In this document: positions 1 through 7,333 of the stretch, one piece after another
Numbering within the stretch: position 1 is the stretch's first letter
Layout: the number at the start of each line of letters is the position of its first letter
Assembly: GCF_900100795.1 (NCBI RefSeq)
Contig: NZ_FNCO01000003.1
Coordinates: 186,001-250,000, forward strand
DNA: 64,000 bases
Reading direction: 5' to 3'
Source of the DNA: Pseudomonas abietaniphila
Lineage (GTDB): Bacteria > Pseudomonadota > Gammaproteobacteria > Pseudomonadales > Pseudomonadaceae
Program-made: the position numbers and the translations under genes
Notes under the pieces: generated by a model
The model's input: the letters and a program-made list of their open reading frames with translations, nothing else
What the model was told of the DNA's origin: nothing
Database searches by the model: none

Positions 1-315
1 GCAGACCAGGGTGGCGAACAGCACCTGGGCGAGGGTTTCCATGGTTTCCTGCCAATACCCCAGGTTCAGGATCAGCAGAAACGAAATGACGACAAAGGCG
101 GTCAGGCCCCACTTGCGCTGAATGAAGTGTGCAAGCAGAGCAATCAGGCCGATCAGGACAAAAGGATTGAACCAGGTCAGACCGGCGGTCAGTCCATGGA
201 TCATGGTTTCCAGAGTCGAGGCAATGGCGTCGAATGTGTTGGCGCCGTGTTGGGTCAGCCATTCGACAAAGCCTGCGATGTACTGGCCTAGGGGGAGTTT
301 ATGATCAGTCAGCAT
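1..315 (-). CDS. choW: choline/betaine ABC transporter permease ChoW (5' part only)
   Basis: This is the N-terminal 105 codons of an inner-membrane permease; the gene runs off the left edge of the window. The protein begins MLTDHKLPLGQY and has hydrophobic stretches near residues 50-62 and 70-88, as in ProW/OpuBB-type permeases of quaternary-amine ABC transporters. It lies 67 bases downstream of choX on the same strand, so binding protein and permease are probably cotranscribed, with the ATPase expected beyond the edge. The family assignment rests mainly on this context and on the general N-terminal pattern. Confidence 0.8.
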   Translation of the reverse strand, partial: MLTDHKLPLGQYIAGFVEWLTQHGANTFDAIASTLETMIHGLTAGLTWFNPFVLIGLIALLAHFIQRKWGLTAFVVISFLLILNLGYWQETMETLAQVLFATLVC

Positions 316-382
316 GATATCGATTGTCCGCGTGCGGGATGAAAAGAGGACAACAGGCGGGCGAACCCGCCTGCGTGTCGAG

Positions 383-1330
383 TTACTTCGTCAGCTCGGC
401 TTTTGCGGCTTCCAGGCCAGGTTTACCGTCCACTGTGGTGACACCCGCCAGCCAGGTGTCGAGTACTTGAGGGTTTTTCTTCAGCCACGCCTTGGCGGCG
501 GCTTCAGGCTTCATCTTGTCGTCCAGAATGTTGCCCATCAGTTCGCTTTCCATGTCGACGGTGAACTGCAGGTTCTTCAGCAACTGGCCGACGTTGCTGC
601 ACTCCTGGGTGTAGCCCTTGCGCGTGTTGGTGGCCACGGTCGCGGCACCGAAGTCCGGGCCGAAGAAGTCGTCACCGCCCGTCAGGTACTGGATCTTGAA
701 GCGCTTGTTCATCGGGTGCGGCGCCCAGCCCAGGAACACCACGGCGGTGTCGCGCTTGGCGGCGCGGTCCACTTGGGAGAGCATGCCGGCTTCGCTCGAT
801 TCGACGACTTTGAAACCCGCGGTTTTCAGGCCGAATGCGTCTTTGTCGATCATGCTCTGGATCAGGCGGTTGCCGTCGTTGCCAGGCTCGATGCCGTAGA
901 TCTTGCCGTCGAGCTCTTTCTTGAATTTGGCGATGTCGGCGAAATCATGCAGGCCTTTGTCGTACAGCGCTTGCGGTACGGCCAGTGTGTATTTGGCGCC
1001 TGTGAGGTTGGTGCGCACCACTTCGACGGTGCCGGCGTCGCGGTAAGCCTTGATGTCGTTTTCCATGGTCGGCATCCAGTTGCCGAGGAACACGTCCATG
1101 TTTTTGCCATCGGCCAGCGACTTGTAGGTCACCGGTACGGAAATCATGGTGGTCTTGGTTTTGTAGCCCAGAGACTGAAGGACGACGCTGGTGGTGGCGG
1201 TGGTTGCGGTAATGTCGGTCCAGCCTACATCAGAAAAATTGACTGTCTTGCACGCCTCGGGCTCTGCGGCCTGGGCCAGCAAGGGCAGACTCAGCGCAAC
1301 GCCCAGCAATAGCTTGTGTGAACCTTTCAT
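383..1330 (-). CDS. choX: periplasmic choline/glycine betaine-binding protein ChoX
   Basis: Substrate-binding protein of a quaternary-amine ABC importer, 315 aa. The first 21 residues form a signal peptide ending LLAQA, followed by mature AEPEACK. Aromatic residues that would make the choline cage are visible at W37 (GWTD), W85 (GNWMP), Y114 and W202 (GWAPHPM); the pattern and spacing match the Trp-Trp-Tyr-Trp box known for rhizobial ChoX. I chose the ATG at 1330 because AAGGAG lies eight bases upstream and the signal peptide starts there; a longer reading frame to 1363 has no comparable site. It is divergent from sdaA and shares a 476-base promoter region with it. Induction by choline or betaine through GbdR is likely but inferred. 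Confidence 0.93.
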   Translation of the reverse strand: MKGSHKLLLGVALSLPLLAQAAEPEACKTVNFSDVGWTDITATTATTSVVLQSLGYKTKTTMISVPVTYKSLADGKNMDVFLGNWMPTMENDIKAYRDAGTVEVVRTNLTGAKYTLAVPQALYDKGLHDFADIAKFKKELDGKIYGIEPGNDGNRLIQSMIDKDAFGLKTAGFKVVESSEAGMLSQVDRAAKRDTAVVFLGWAPHPMNKRFKIQYLTGGDDFFGPDFGAATVATNTRKGYTQECSNVGQLLKNLQFTVDMESELMGNILDDKMKPEAAAKAWLKKNPQVLDTWLAGVTTVDGKPGLEAAKAELTK

Positions 1331-1486
1331 GGTTGGACTCCTTAGGTGTTTTCTTCTCGTCATCAGTCAGGGCTGACGCGTTTTTGGGTGTCGGCGAGTC
1401 AAGTGGGAAAACAGCTCTATCACTGCGTCTGGCGATTGAGTCGACAACGATCATGTAACAGGGAAAAACAAACGCCTACAGGGTGC

Positions 1487-1519
1487 GTCGTATCCAGTAC
1501 AGAGGGGGTCGTATCCAGT
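1487..1519. promoter_or_regulatory. tandem 12-bp direct repeat, candidate AraC-type operator
   Basis: The 12-mer GTCGTATCCAGT occurs at 1487-1498 and again at 1508-1519, exactly 21 bases (two helical turns) apart. That is the classic layout of an AraC-family activator site. It lies between divergent choX and sdaA, 157 bases upstream of choX, and GbdR, an AraC-type regulator of this pathway, is encoded 2 kb away. I infer that it is a GbdR site. The rest of the 1331-1806 intergenic region shows no convincing gene. Confidence 0.45.
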
Positions 1520-1806
1520 GTCAGTGACGTCGCTTACAGATTTTTTCCCCGGTCGCCGAATGGTTTTCGAGTGTCGATGCGGCAAAAAGTGTCGAAAACA
1601 GTGGCTCTTCTTCTGGGGGATGTGCTCCTGGAGGCTTCTGTGTAGCCGCGACGTTCGTGGACAAGAGTGGGTCGGTGTGAGACGCCGCCCTTCGAGATAA
1701 AAGGCTGATGATGCCGCCATCTCGACGGATAGCAGCTTGAGCGTAGCAGTTCCGTCGCCGGCCGCCTGGCGCGCCGGGAACCCTGTTTTGCGGAGGTTTG
1801 CGGTTA

Positions 1807-3183
1807 ATGGCTATCAGCGTGTTCGACCTGTTCAAGATCGGTATCGGCCCTTCCAGTTCTCACACCGTGGGGCCGATGCGCGCAGCGGCGTTATTCGTTC
1901 AAGGCTTGCGTGAACGCGACCAGTTGGCGTCGGCTTCACGCATTGAAGTGCGCCTGTACGGATCACTGTCAGCCACCGGCGTCGGGCACGGCAGCGACAA
2001 TGCCGTGATCATGGGCTTGATGGGTGAATGGCCTGACGCAATCGACCCGACGCTGATCGGTCAGCACATTGCCGAACTGCGTGAAACCGACACCCTGAAG
2101 CTCAACGGCGATCACCCGATCGCTTTCGTCTGGCAGCGCGACATGCAGCTGATCGACGAAAACCTGCCCTTTCATCCCAACGCCATGACCTTGATCGCCT
2201 TCGATGTGAGCGGCGAGTTGCACCGCGACACCTACTATTCGGTGGGCGGCGGGTTTGTGGTCGATGAAGCGCAAGCCGCCAGCGGCGTGCTGGACATGGA
2301 CAACACTGTGCTGCCTTACGATTTCTCCAGTGCCGATGAGCTGTTGATGCTGTGCGAAAAACACGGCCTGCGCGTCTCGGAACTGATGATGGCGAACGAG
2401 AAAGTCTGGCGCAGCGAAGAGGAGATTCGCTCCGGCCTGATGCGCTTGTGGCGCGCCATGCAGGACTGCGTGGAGCATGGCCTCAAACATGAAGGTATTT
2501 TGCCGGGCGGCCTGAACGTGCGTCGGCGTGCAGCGCGCCTGCACCGCAGCCTGCAAGAGCTCAACAAACCAAACGTGATCGGATCGACATTGAGCGCCAT
2601 GGAATGGGTCAACCTGTTCGCCCTGGCGGTCAATGAAGAGAACGCGGCGGGCGGGCGCATGGTGACGGCGCCTACCAACGGCGCGGCGGGGATCATTCCG
2701 GCGGTGCTGCATTACTTCGTCAAATTCAGCGATGAAGTCAGCGAAGCCAACGTGGTGGATTATTTCCTGGGTGCCGCATCGATCGGCATCCTGTGTAAGA
2801 AAAATGCCTCGATCTCAGGCGCCGAGGTGGGGTGTCAGGGTGAAGTGGGTTCGGCGTGTGCCATGGCGGCGGCCGGGCTGGCGGACATCCTCGGTGCAAC
2901 CCCGGCGCAATTGTGCAACGCCGCCGAAATCGGCCTGGAACACAACCTGGGTCTGACCTGCGATCCGGTCGGCGGCCTGGTTCAAGTGCCTTGCATCGAG
3001 CGCAATGCCATTGCCGCCGTAAAGGCGATCAATGCCGCACAGATGGCGCTGCGTGGCGACGGCAATCACTTCATCTCGCTGGACCGGGTGATTCGCACCA
3101 TGCGCGACACCGGCGCTGATATGCATGACAAATACAAAGAGACCTCGCGCGGCGGGTTGGCGGTCAGTGCGGTTGAGTGCTGA
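1807..3183 (+). CDS. sdaA: L-serine ammonia-lyase, single-chain iron-sulfur type
   Basis: Deaminates L-serine to pyruvate and ammonia in the cytoplasm; 458 aa, the normal length. The beta domain begins with [15 protein letters not shown], and the catalytic alpha domain carries three cysteines that should hold the [4Fe-4S] cluster: C343 (GCQGEVG), C385 (LTCDPVGG) and C396 (VPCIER), the same numbering I recall for the Legionella enzyme. The ATG at 1807 is preceded by GGAGG at 1792. Next to gbdR and the choline transporter, its job is probably the last step of betaine catabolism (betaine to sarcosine to glycine to serine to pyruvate). Pseudomonas paralogues are called sdaA or sdaB, so the symbol is not certain. 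Confidence 0.95.
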   Translation: MAISVFDLFKIGIGPSSSHTVGPMRAAALFVQGLRERDQLASASRIEVRLYGSLSATGVGHGSDNAVIMGLMGEWPDAIDPTLIGQHIAELRETDTLKLNGDHPIAFVWQRDMQLIDENLPFHPNAMTLIAFDVSGELHRDTYYSVGGGFVVDEAQAASGVLDMDNTVLPYDFSSADELLMLCEKHGLRVSELMMANEKVWRSEEEIRSGLMRLWRAMQDCVEHGLKHEGILPGGLNVRRRAARLHRSLQELNKPNVIGSTLSAMEWVNLFALAVNEENAAGGRMVTAPTNGAAGIIPAVLHYFVKFSDEVSEANVVDYFLGAASIGILCKKNASISGAEVGCQGEVGSACAMAAAGLADILGATPAQLCNAAEIGLEHNLGLTCDPVGGLVQVPCIERNAIAAVKAINAAQMALRGDGNHFISLDRVIRTMRDTGADMHDKYKETSRGGLAVSAVEC

Positions 3184-3209
3184 CCTGTGACTCGGCGGCG
3201 CTTGTTCCG

Positions 3210-3239
3210 ACGCTTTCGTGAGCTTGCCCACGAAAGCGT
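3210..3239 (+). terminator. stem-loop after sdaA
   Basis: A perfect 11-bp inverted repeat (ACGCTTTCGTG at 3210-3220, its complement at 3229-3239) with an 8-base loop, 27 bases after the sdaA stop. There is no T-run, so it may be a weak terminator or an RNA-stabilising hairpin. The rest of the 3240-3690 region holds no convincing gene and is probably the gbdR promoter. Confidence 0.4.
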
Positions 3240-3502
3240 AAGGCGGGGGCGCGCTGGATACTGAGCGGCCACCTCAAACGGTTCTGCTCGCTTTTGAATC
3301 ACGTTTCAAACCCGCCGCTGCCTTTTGGCGCGTGAGCCTTGTGGACATGGCGCAAAGCCATGCTGCACACGCGTTCACAGGCCTGCCGTCGGTCACCCGT
3401 GCTTGGGGTGACACTCGTCGGCGTCAGAGATTTCGGCAATTCACACAAGTGCTACCGAATTGCTCATCCCTCCCTTTGTTTCCGTGGCTTCGGGATCGAT
3501 AG

Positions 3503-3535
3503 GTCGCTATCGGAACAGCCATGTCGCTCCCGAAT
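3503..3535. promoter_or_regulatory. direct repeat upstream of gbdR, candidate operator
   Basis: GTCGCTATCGGAA (3503-3515) and GTCGCTCCCGAAT (3523-3535) are similar boxes in the same orientation, 20 bases apart, about 160 bases before gbdR. They share the GTCG start and a C-rich centre with the boxes upstream of choX. This suggests autoregulation or a shared AraC-type regulator; it is inference from arrangement only. Confidence 0.3.
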
Positions 3536-3694
3536 AGACGCATCGCGACGTCGCAATCAGGGTTTATTGAATGCCCATTCAACTTTAGGCATGGCATTTG
3601 CGTTGCAATAGCAAAGCTCTCCACTGACGAGAGCCAAACAACAAGAGCCTCTAACTGGGGCCATCAACCGCTTTATGTGTGAGGAGATACCGTG

Positions 3695-4798
3695 ATGACT
3701 TCGTTCAACTCCGGGGCTCAACCCCAGAACCGTGCGCCTCAATCCATCGGCTTTCTGCTGCTGGACAATTTCACACTCATCTCGCTCGCATCTGCGGTTG
3801 AGCCACTGCGCATGGCGAACCAGTTGTCCGGTCGTGAGCTGTATCGCTGGACCACCCTGAGCGCTGACGGCGGCCAGGTCTGGGCCAGCGACGGTCTGCA
3901 AATCACCCCTGATGCTTCGATGCACAAGGCGCCGGTGCTGGACACCGTGATCGTTTGTGGCGGCGTCGGTATTCAACGCACTGTGACCCGTGAACACGTG
4001 AGCTGGCTGCAGAGCCAGGCGCGCCAGTCCCGTCGCCTCGGCGCCGTGTGCACCGGCAGCTGGGCGCTGGCCTGTGCCGGTCTTCTGGACGGCTTCGATT
4101 GCAGCGTGCACTGGGAATGTCTGGCGGCGATGCAGGAAGCTTTCCCGCGTGTTGCCATGAGCACGCGCCTGTTCACCCTCGACCGTAACCGCTTCACCAG
4201 CTCCGGCGGCACCGCCCCGCTGGACATGATGCTGCACCTGATCAGTCGCGATCACGGGCGTGAGCTGTCCGCCGCGATCTCGGAGATGTTCGTTTATGAG
4301 CGCATTCGTAACGAACAGGATCACCAGCGTGTGCCGCTTAAACACATGCTCGGCACCAACCAGCCGAAGCTGCAGGAAATCGTGGCGCTGATGGAGGCCA
4401 ACCTCGAGGAGCCCATTGACCTCGACGAGCTGGCGGTCTACGTTTCGGTTTCCCGGCGTCAGCTTGAAAGGCTGTTCCAGAAATACCTGCACTGCTCGCC
4501 ATCGCGTTACTACCTGAAACTGCGCCTGATCCGTGCGCGTCAGTTACTCAAGCAAACGCCGATGTCGATCATCGAAGTCGCCTCGGTCTGCGGCTTCGTG
4601 TCCACGCCACACTTCTCCAAGTGCTACCGCGAATACTTCGGCATACCTCCACGCGACGAACGCGTAGGCTCCAACACCGCGCAACAAGTGGCGATGATGC
4701 CGATTCCTCAGGCCATGGTCCTGGCACCGCTCTCCGGCCCGCTGTCGGCAATGAGCCAAGCGCGCAACGAGTCGACGTTTGCGAGTGTGAGGTTGTAA
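3695..4798 (+). CDS. gbdR: GlxA/AraC-family regulator GbdR
   Basis: Transcriptional activator of glycine betaine and dimethylglycine catabolism; 367 aa. The N-terminal two thirds is a class-I glutamine-amidotransferase-like sensor fold (QSIGFLLLDNFTL, then the elbow AVCTGSWALAC), and the last third is an AraC-type double helix-turn-helix (LDELAVYVSVSRRQLERLF, then EVASVCGFVSTPHFSKCYR). GAGGAG at 3681-3686 favours the ATG at 3695, though a GTG one codon earlier is also possible. Identity rests on family features plus the choX-sdaA-gbdR neighbourhood, which matches the betaine locus of P. aeruginosa. Confidence 0.92.
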   Translation: MTSFNSGAQPQNRAPQSIGFLLLDNFTLISLASAVEPLRMANQLSGRELYRWTTLSADGGQVWASDGLQITPDASMHKAPVLDTVIVCGGVGIQRTVTREHVSWLQSQARQSRRLGAVCTGSWALACAGLLDGFDCSVHWECLAAMQEAFPRVAMSTRLFTLDRNRFTSSGGTAPLDMMLHLISRDHGRELSAAISEMFVYERIRNEQDHQRVPLKHMLGTNQPKLQEIVALMEANLEEPIDLDELAVYVSVSRRQLERLFQKYLHCSPSRYYLKLRLIRARQLLKQTPMSIIEVASVCGFVSTPHFSKCYREYFGIPPRDERVGSNTAQQVAMMPIPQAMVLAPLSGPLSAMSQARNESTFASVRL

Positions 4799-4816
4799 AA
4801 AGCAGCGCTTCAAACG

Positions 4817-4903
4817 GTAGGAGCCGGCTTGCTGGCGAATGCGGTAGGCCAGTGACGGATGGCGTCGCTGACAAGACCGGTTCGCCAGCAAGCCGGCTCC
4901 TAC
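4817..4903. repeat. REP doublet (inverted REP arms), type A
   Basis: GTAGGAGCCGGCTTGCTGGC at 4817 is repeated in inverted form ending at 4903, around a spacer of about 40 bases. The same arm recurs at 6408-6495. This is a REPIN-like palindromic doublet as known from fluorescent pseudomonads. It fills the gap between two convergent genes and could act as a hairpin terminator or transcript stabiliser. Confidence 0.85.
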
Positions 4904-4932
4904 AATGTTTAATGTCGCAGCAGATCGCGATG

Positions 4933-5199
4933 TTATGCCTGCGTACGAGCTTTGTTATACGTCGCCAACGCCGGCAATAACTGCTGATCAATCGCCTGAC
5001 GCACCGCTGGCAAGATGGTTGCGCTGCTGGTGAGCATCTTTTCCACCAATTGGCGCAGTGCTCGGGCGCGGTCGTCGTTCAAGCCACACACAACCTGTGC
5101 GCAGGCTTGCTCAGCGGTGGCGCCGGAAGGCATTTCAAAGCCGATCGATCTGAGTTGACCCAGTAGATCGTCCTGGTCGATCAGGTCCGCATGCATCAT
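4933..5199 (-). CDS. small conserved-type protein of unknown function
   Basis: A soluble 88-residue protein (MMHADLIDQDDLLGQL...), mostly helical and without a signal peptide or membrane segment. I do not recognise a domain. AAAGGAG lies eight bases before the double ATG at 5199, which supports translation from here rather than from the longer reading frame to 5259. It is convergent with gbdR across a REP element and divergent from the candidate small RNA and rlmJ. Confidence 0.6.
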   Translation of the reverse strand: MMHADLIDQDDLLGQLRSIGFEMPSGATAEQACAQVVCGLNDDRARALRQLVEKMLTSSATILPAVRQAIDQQLLPALATYNKARTQA

Positions 5200-5333
5200 G
5201 ACGCTCGCTCCTTTTATTGGGATTGAGCCGATTCTGGTAGCGCCGCGCACGCTCGGCAATACCTGTCGTCGGCAATGTCTGGCATACGCAACAGCACGTC
5301 GGTTTTGGCTATGTAACCATTTAGTTCATTCGG

Positions 5334-5437
5334 CATAATCGCCACATTCAAATTGCGCGGGCCACGGTTTGGTCACCCTCTGGGCCGCGCATGTCCCTCA
5401 ACCCCGGTTTTGTAACGGCTTAACCGGGGCTTTTTTT
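5334..5437 (+). ncRNA. candidate small RNA (about 90 nt) ending in an intrinsic terminator
   Basis: A CATAAT box at 5334-5339 is followed by about 60 bases that can fold (GCGCGG near 5356 pairs with CCGCGC near 5384) and then by a textbook terminator at 5402-5437. No reading frame with a ribosome site lies inside, and rlmJ begins only at 5531, so the terminator cannot belong to rlmJ. Either this is a free small RNA or a leader that attenuates rlmJ. The -35 region is weak, and I recognise no known RNA family. Confidence 0.45.
5402..5437 (+). terminator. strong intrinsic terminator
   Basis: A perfect 8-bp stem, CCCCGGTT (5402-5409) with AACCGGGG (5422-5429), a 12-base loop, then C and seven T. 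The T-run is only on the plus strand, so it ends a rightward transcript that starts inside 5200-5400. Confidence 0.8.
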
Positions 5438-5530
5438 GCCTGTGATTTGGTTTCCCGTGCGCGGTGGGGCACGAGCGGTCTGCGCAATGGCGGCTGTTTT
5501 GTTAAACTCCGCAGCCTTCCAGGAGCCGCC

Positions 5531-6373
5531 ATGAACTACCGTCACGCCTTCCACGCCGGCAACCACGCCGACGTCTTCAAACACATCGTCCTGACTCGCT
5601 TGATCGCGCTGATGTCGCGCAAGGAGCAGCCGCTCGCCTACCTCGACACCCACGCGGGTCTGGGTCTGTACGACCTGCAAGGTGATCAGGCCACGCGTAC
5701 CGGCGAGTGGATCGAAGGCATCGGCCGTTTGTGGGACGCGCACGATGTGCCGCCGATGGCTGCGGGCTATCTGGACGTGATTCGCCAGATGAACCGCAAG
5801 ACCGGCGAATTGCGCTACTACCCCGGTTCGCCTGAGCTGGCGCGACGTCTGACCCGTGAGCAGGACCGCGTGTTGCTCAACGAGAAACACCCTGAAGATG
5901 GCGCGCTGCTCAAGGACAACATGAAATACGACCGCCGCGTGGCGGTGCACCTGGGTGAGGGCTGGCATGTGCCGCGGGCCTTGCTGCCGGTGCAGGAAAA
6001 ACGCGCGGTGATGCTGATCGACCCGCCGTTCGAGCAACTCGACGAGATGAAACGCTGCTCGGTGGCGCTCAAGGAAGCCATTGGCCGCATGCGTCAGACC
6101 GTTGCCGCCATCTGGTATCCGGTCAAGGACCAGCGTGCGCTCAAGCGTTTCTATCAAGAACTGGCCGAAACCGGCGCGCCGAAGCTGTTGCGTGTGGAAT
6201 TGCTGGTGCATCCACTGGACACGCCGAACAGCCTGAACGGCTCAGGCATGGCCATCGCCAACCCGCCGTGGGGCCTGGAGGAGGAGCTGCGTGAGCTGCT
6301 GCCTTGGCTGGCTGAGAAGCTGGGCCAGACTCAGGGTGACTGGACGATGGACTGGCTGATTGCTGAGAGCTGA
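5531..6373 (+). CDS. rlmJ: 23S rRNA (adenine2030-N6)-methyltransferase RlmJ
   Basis: Methylates A2030 of 23S rRNA using S-adenosylmethionine; 280 aa, as usual for the family. The conserved start MNYRHAFHAGNHADVFKH and the DPPFE catalytic motif (VMLIDPPFEQ) are present. The ATG at 5531 has AGGAG at 5521; the longer frame that opens at 5369 runs through the terminator and is not used. It is convergent with msrA across a REP doublet. Confidence 0.95.
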   Translation: MNYRHAFHAGNHADVFKHIVLTRLIALMSRKEQPLAYLDTHAGLGLYDLQGDQATRTGEWIEGIGRLWDAHDVPPMAAGYLDVIRQMNRKTGELRYYPGSPELARRLTREQDRVLLNEKHPEDGALLKDNMKYDRRVAVHLGEGWHVPRALLPVQEKRAVMLIDPPFEQLDEMKRCSVALKEAIGRMRQTVAAIWYPVKDQRALKRFYQELAETGAPKLLRVELLVHPLDTPNSLNGSGMAIANPPWGLEEELRELLPWLAEKLGQTQGDWTMDWLIAES

Positions 6374-6407
6374 TTGCCTGAGGTGCTCGTGTGGCGAACA
6401 CCGCCGC

Positions 6408-6495
6408 TGTAGGAGCCGGCTTGCTGGCGAACCGGTGGATCAGTAAACAATGTGTTGTCTGACCTGACGCATTCGCCAGCAAGCCGGCTCCTACA
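6408..6495. repeat. REP doublet, type A (second copy)
   Basis: TGTAGGAGCCGGCTTGCTGG at 6408 and its inverted copy ending at 6495, with a different central spacer from the 4817 copy. It occupies the gap between the convergent 3' ends of rlmJ and msrA. Confidence 0.85.
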
Positions 6496-6528
6496 GTGTA
6501 TCGGTGTTGATCCTTCAGCCCGTTTGGC

Positions 6529-7191
6529 TCAAGCCTGGTTCAGGCTCGGCGGCATGCAAACGCCCGTGCCGCCAATCCCGCAATAGCCTTGCGGGTTCTT
6601 GGCCAGGTATTGCTGGTGATACGCCTCAGCGAAGTACACGGTCGGCGCCTGGTCGATCTCCGTGGTGATGTCCCCCAGACCGGCCTTGGTCAGTTCCGCC
6701 TGAAACACCTCGGCGCTGGCTTGGGCTGCTTCCAGCTGTTCAGGCGTGGTGGCGTAAATCACCGATCGGTATTGGGTGCCGATGTCGTTGCCCTGGCGCA
6801 TGCCTTGTGTCGGGTTGTGCAGTTCCCAGAACATCGCCAGCAGCTCTTGATAGCTGACCTTCTCCGGCTCATACACCACCAGCACCACTTCGCTGTGGCC
6901 GGTCAGGCCGGAACACACTTCTTCGTACGTCGGGTTTGGCGTAAACCCGCCCGCGTAGCCCACGACTGTGCTGACAACGCCATCACGTTGCCAGAAACGA
7001 CGCTCGGCGCCCCAGAAGCAACCCAGGCCGAAGATGGCGAATTCGACCTCTTGAAAGAACGGGCCCAGCAGCGGTTTGCCATTGACGAAATGTGTTTCCG
7101 GCAGAGACATCGGGGTTTCGCGGCCCGGCAGCGCTTGCTGGGCAGTAGGGAGTTCGTTTTTGTTCACAAGGATTTCCGAGCGCAGGGCCAT
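6529..7191 (-). CDS. msrA: peptide-methionine (S)-S-oxide reductase MsrA
   Basis: Repairs oxidised methionine in proteins; 220 aa. The catalytic GCFWG motif is at residues 57-61 with Cys58 as nucleophile, and C-terminal cysteines ([11 protein letters not shown]) can resolve the disulfide. The N-terminal extension of about 50 residues is normal for the longer MsrA type. It follows dipA on the same strand with a 142-base gap, the order also found in P. aeruginosa (aceE-aceF-dipA-msrA). Confidence 0.96.
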   Translation of the reverse strand: MALRSEILVNKNELPTAQQALPGRETPMSLPETHFVNGKPLLGPFFQEVEFAIFGLGCFWGAERRFWQRDGVVSTVVGYAGGFTPNPTYEEVCSGLTGHSEVVLVVYEPEKVSYQELLAMFWELHNPTQGMRQGNDIGTQYRSVIYATTPEQLEAAQASAEVFQAELTKAGLGDITTEIDQAPTVYFAEAYHQQYLAKNPQGYCGIGGTGVCMPPSLNQA

Positions 7192-7333
7192 GAGGTAGAC
7201 CTCTCAGGGACAGGACAACCGACAGGGTTTGTCAGTGAAGGACGTATATGGGGTCAGATTGTGTTGTTACAAATGAAAGGCGACAAGTGTGCCGTACATG
7301 GAACGAGCGGGGAAGGGGAGCGAACCTTTGGCG

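Noticed and set aside
1346..1720. Short open frames in the choX-sdaA gap
   Set aside because: They conflict with each other on both strands, have no ribosome site and overlap the promoter repeats.
3339..3624. Short open frames upstream of gbdR
   Set aside because: No ribosome site, no recognisable protein, and the region contains the putative gbdR control boxes.
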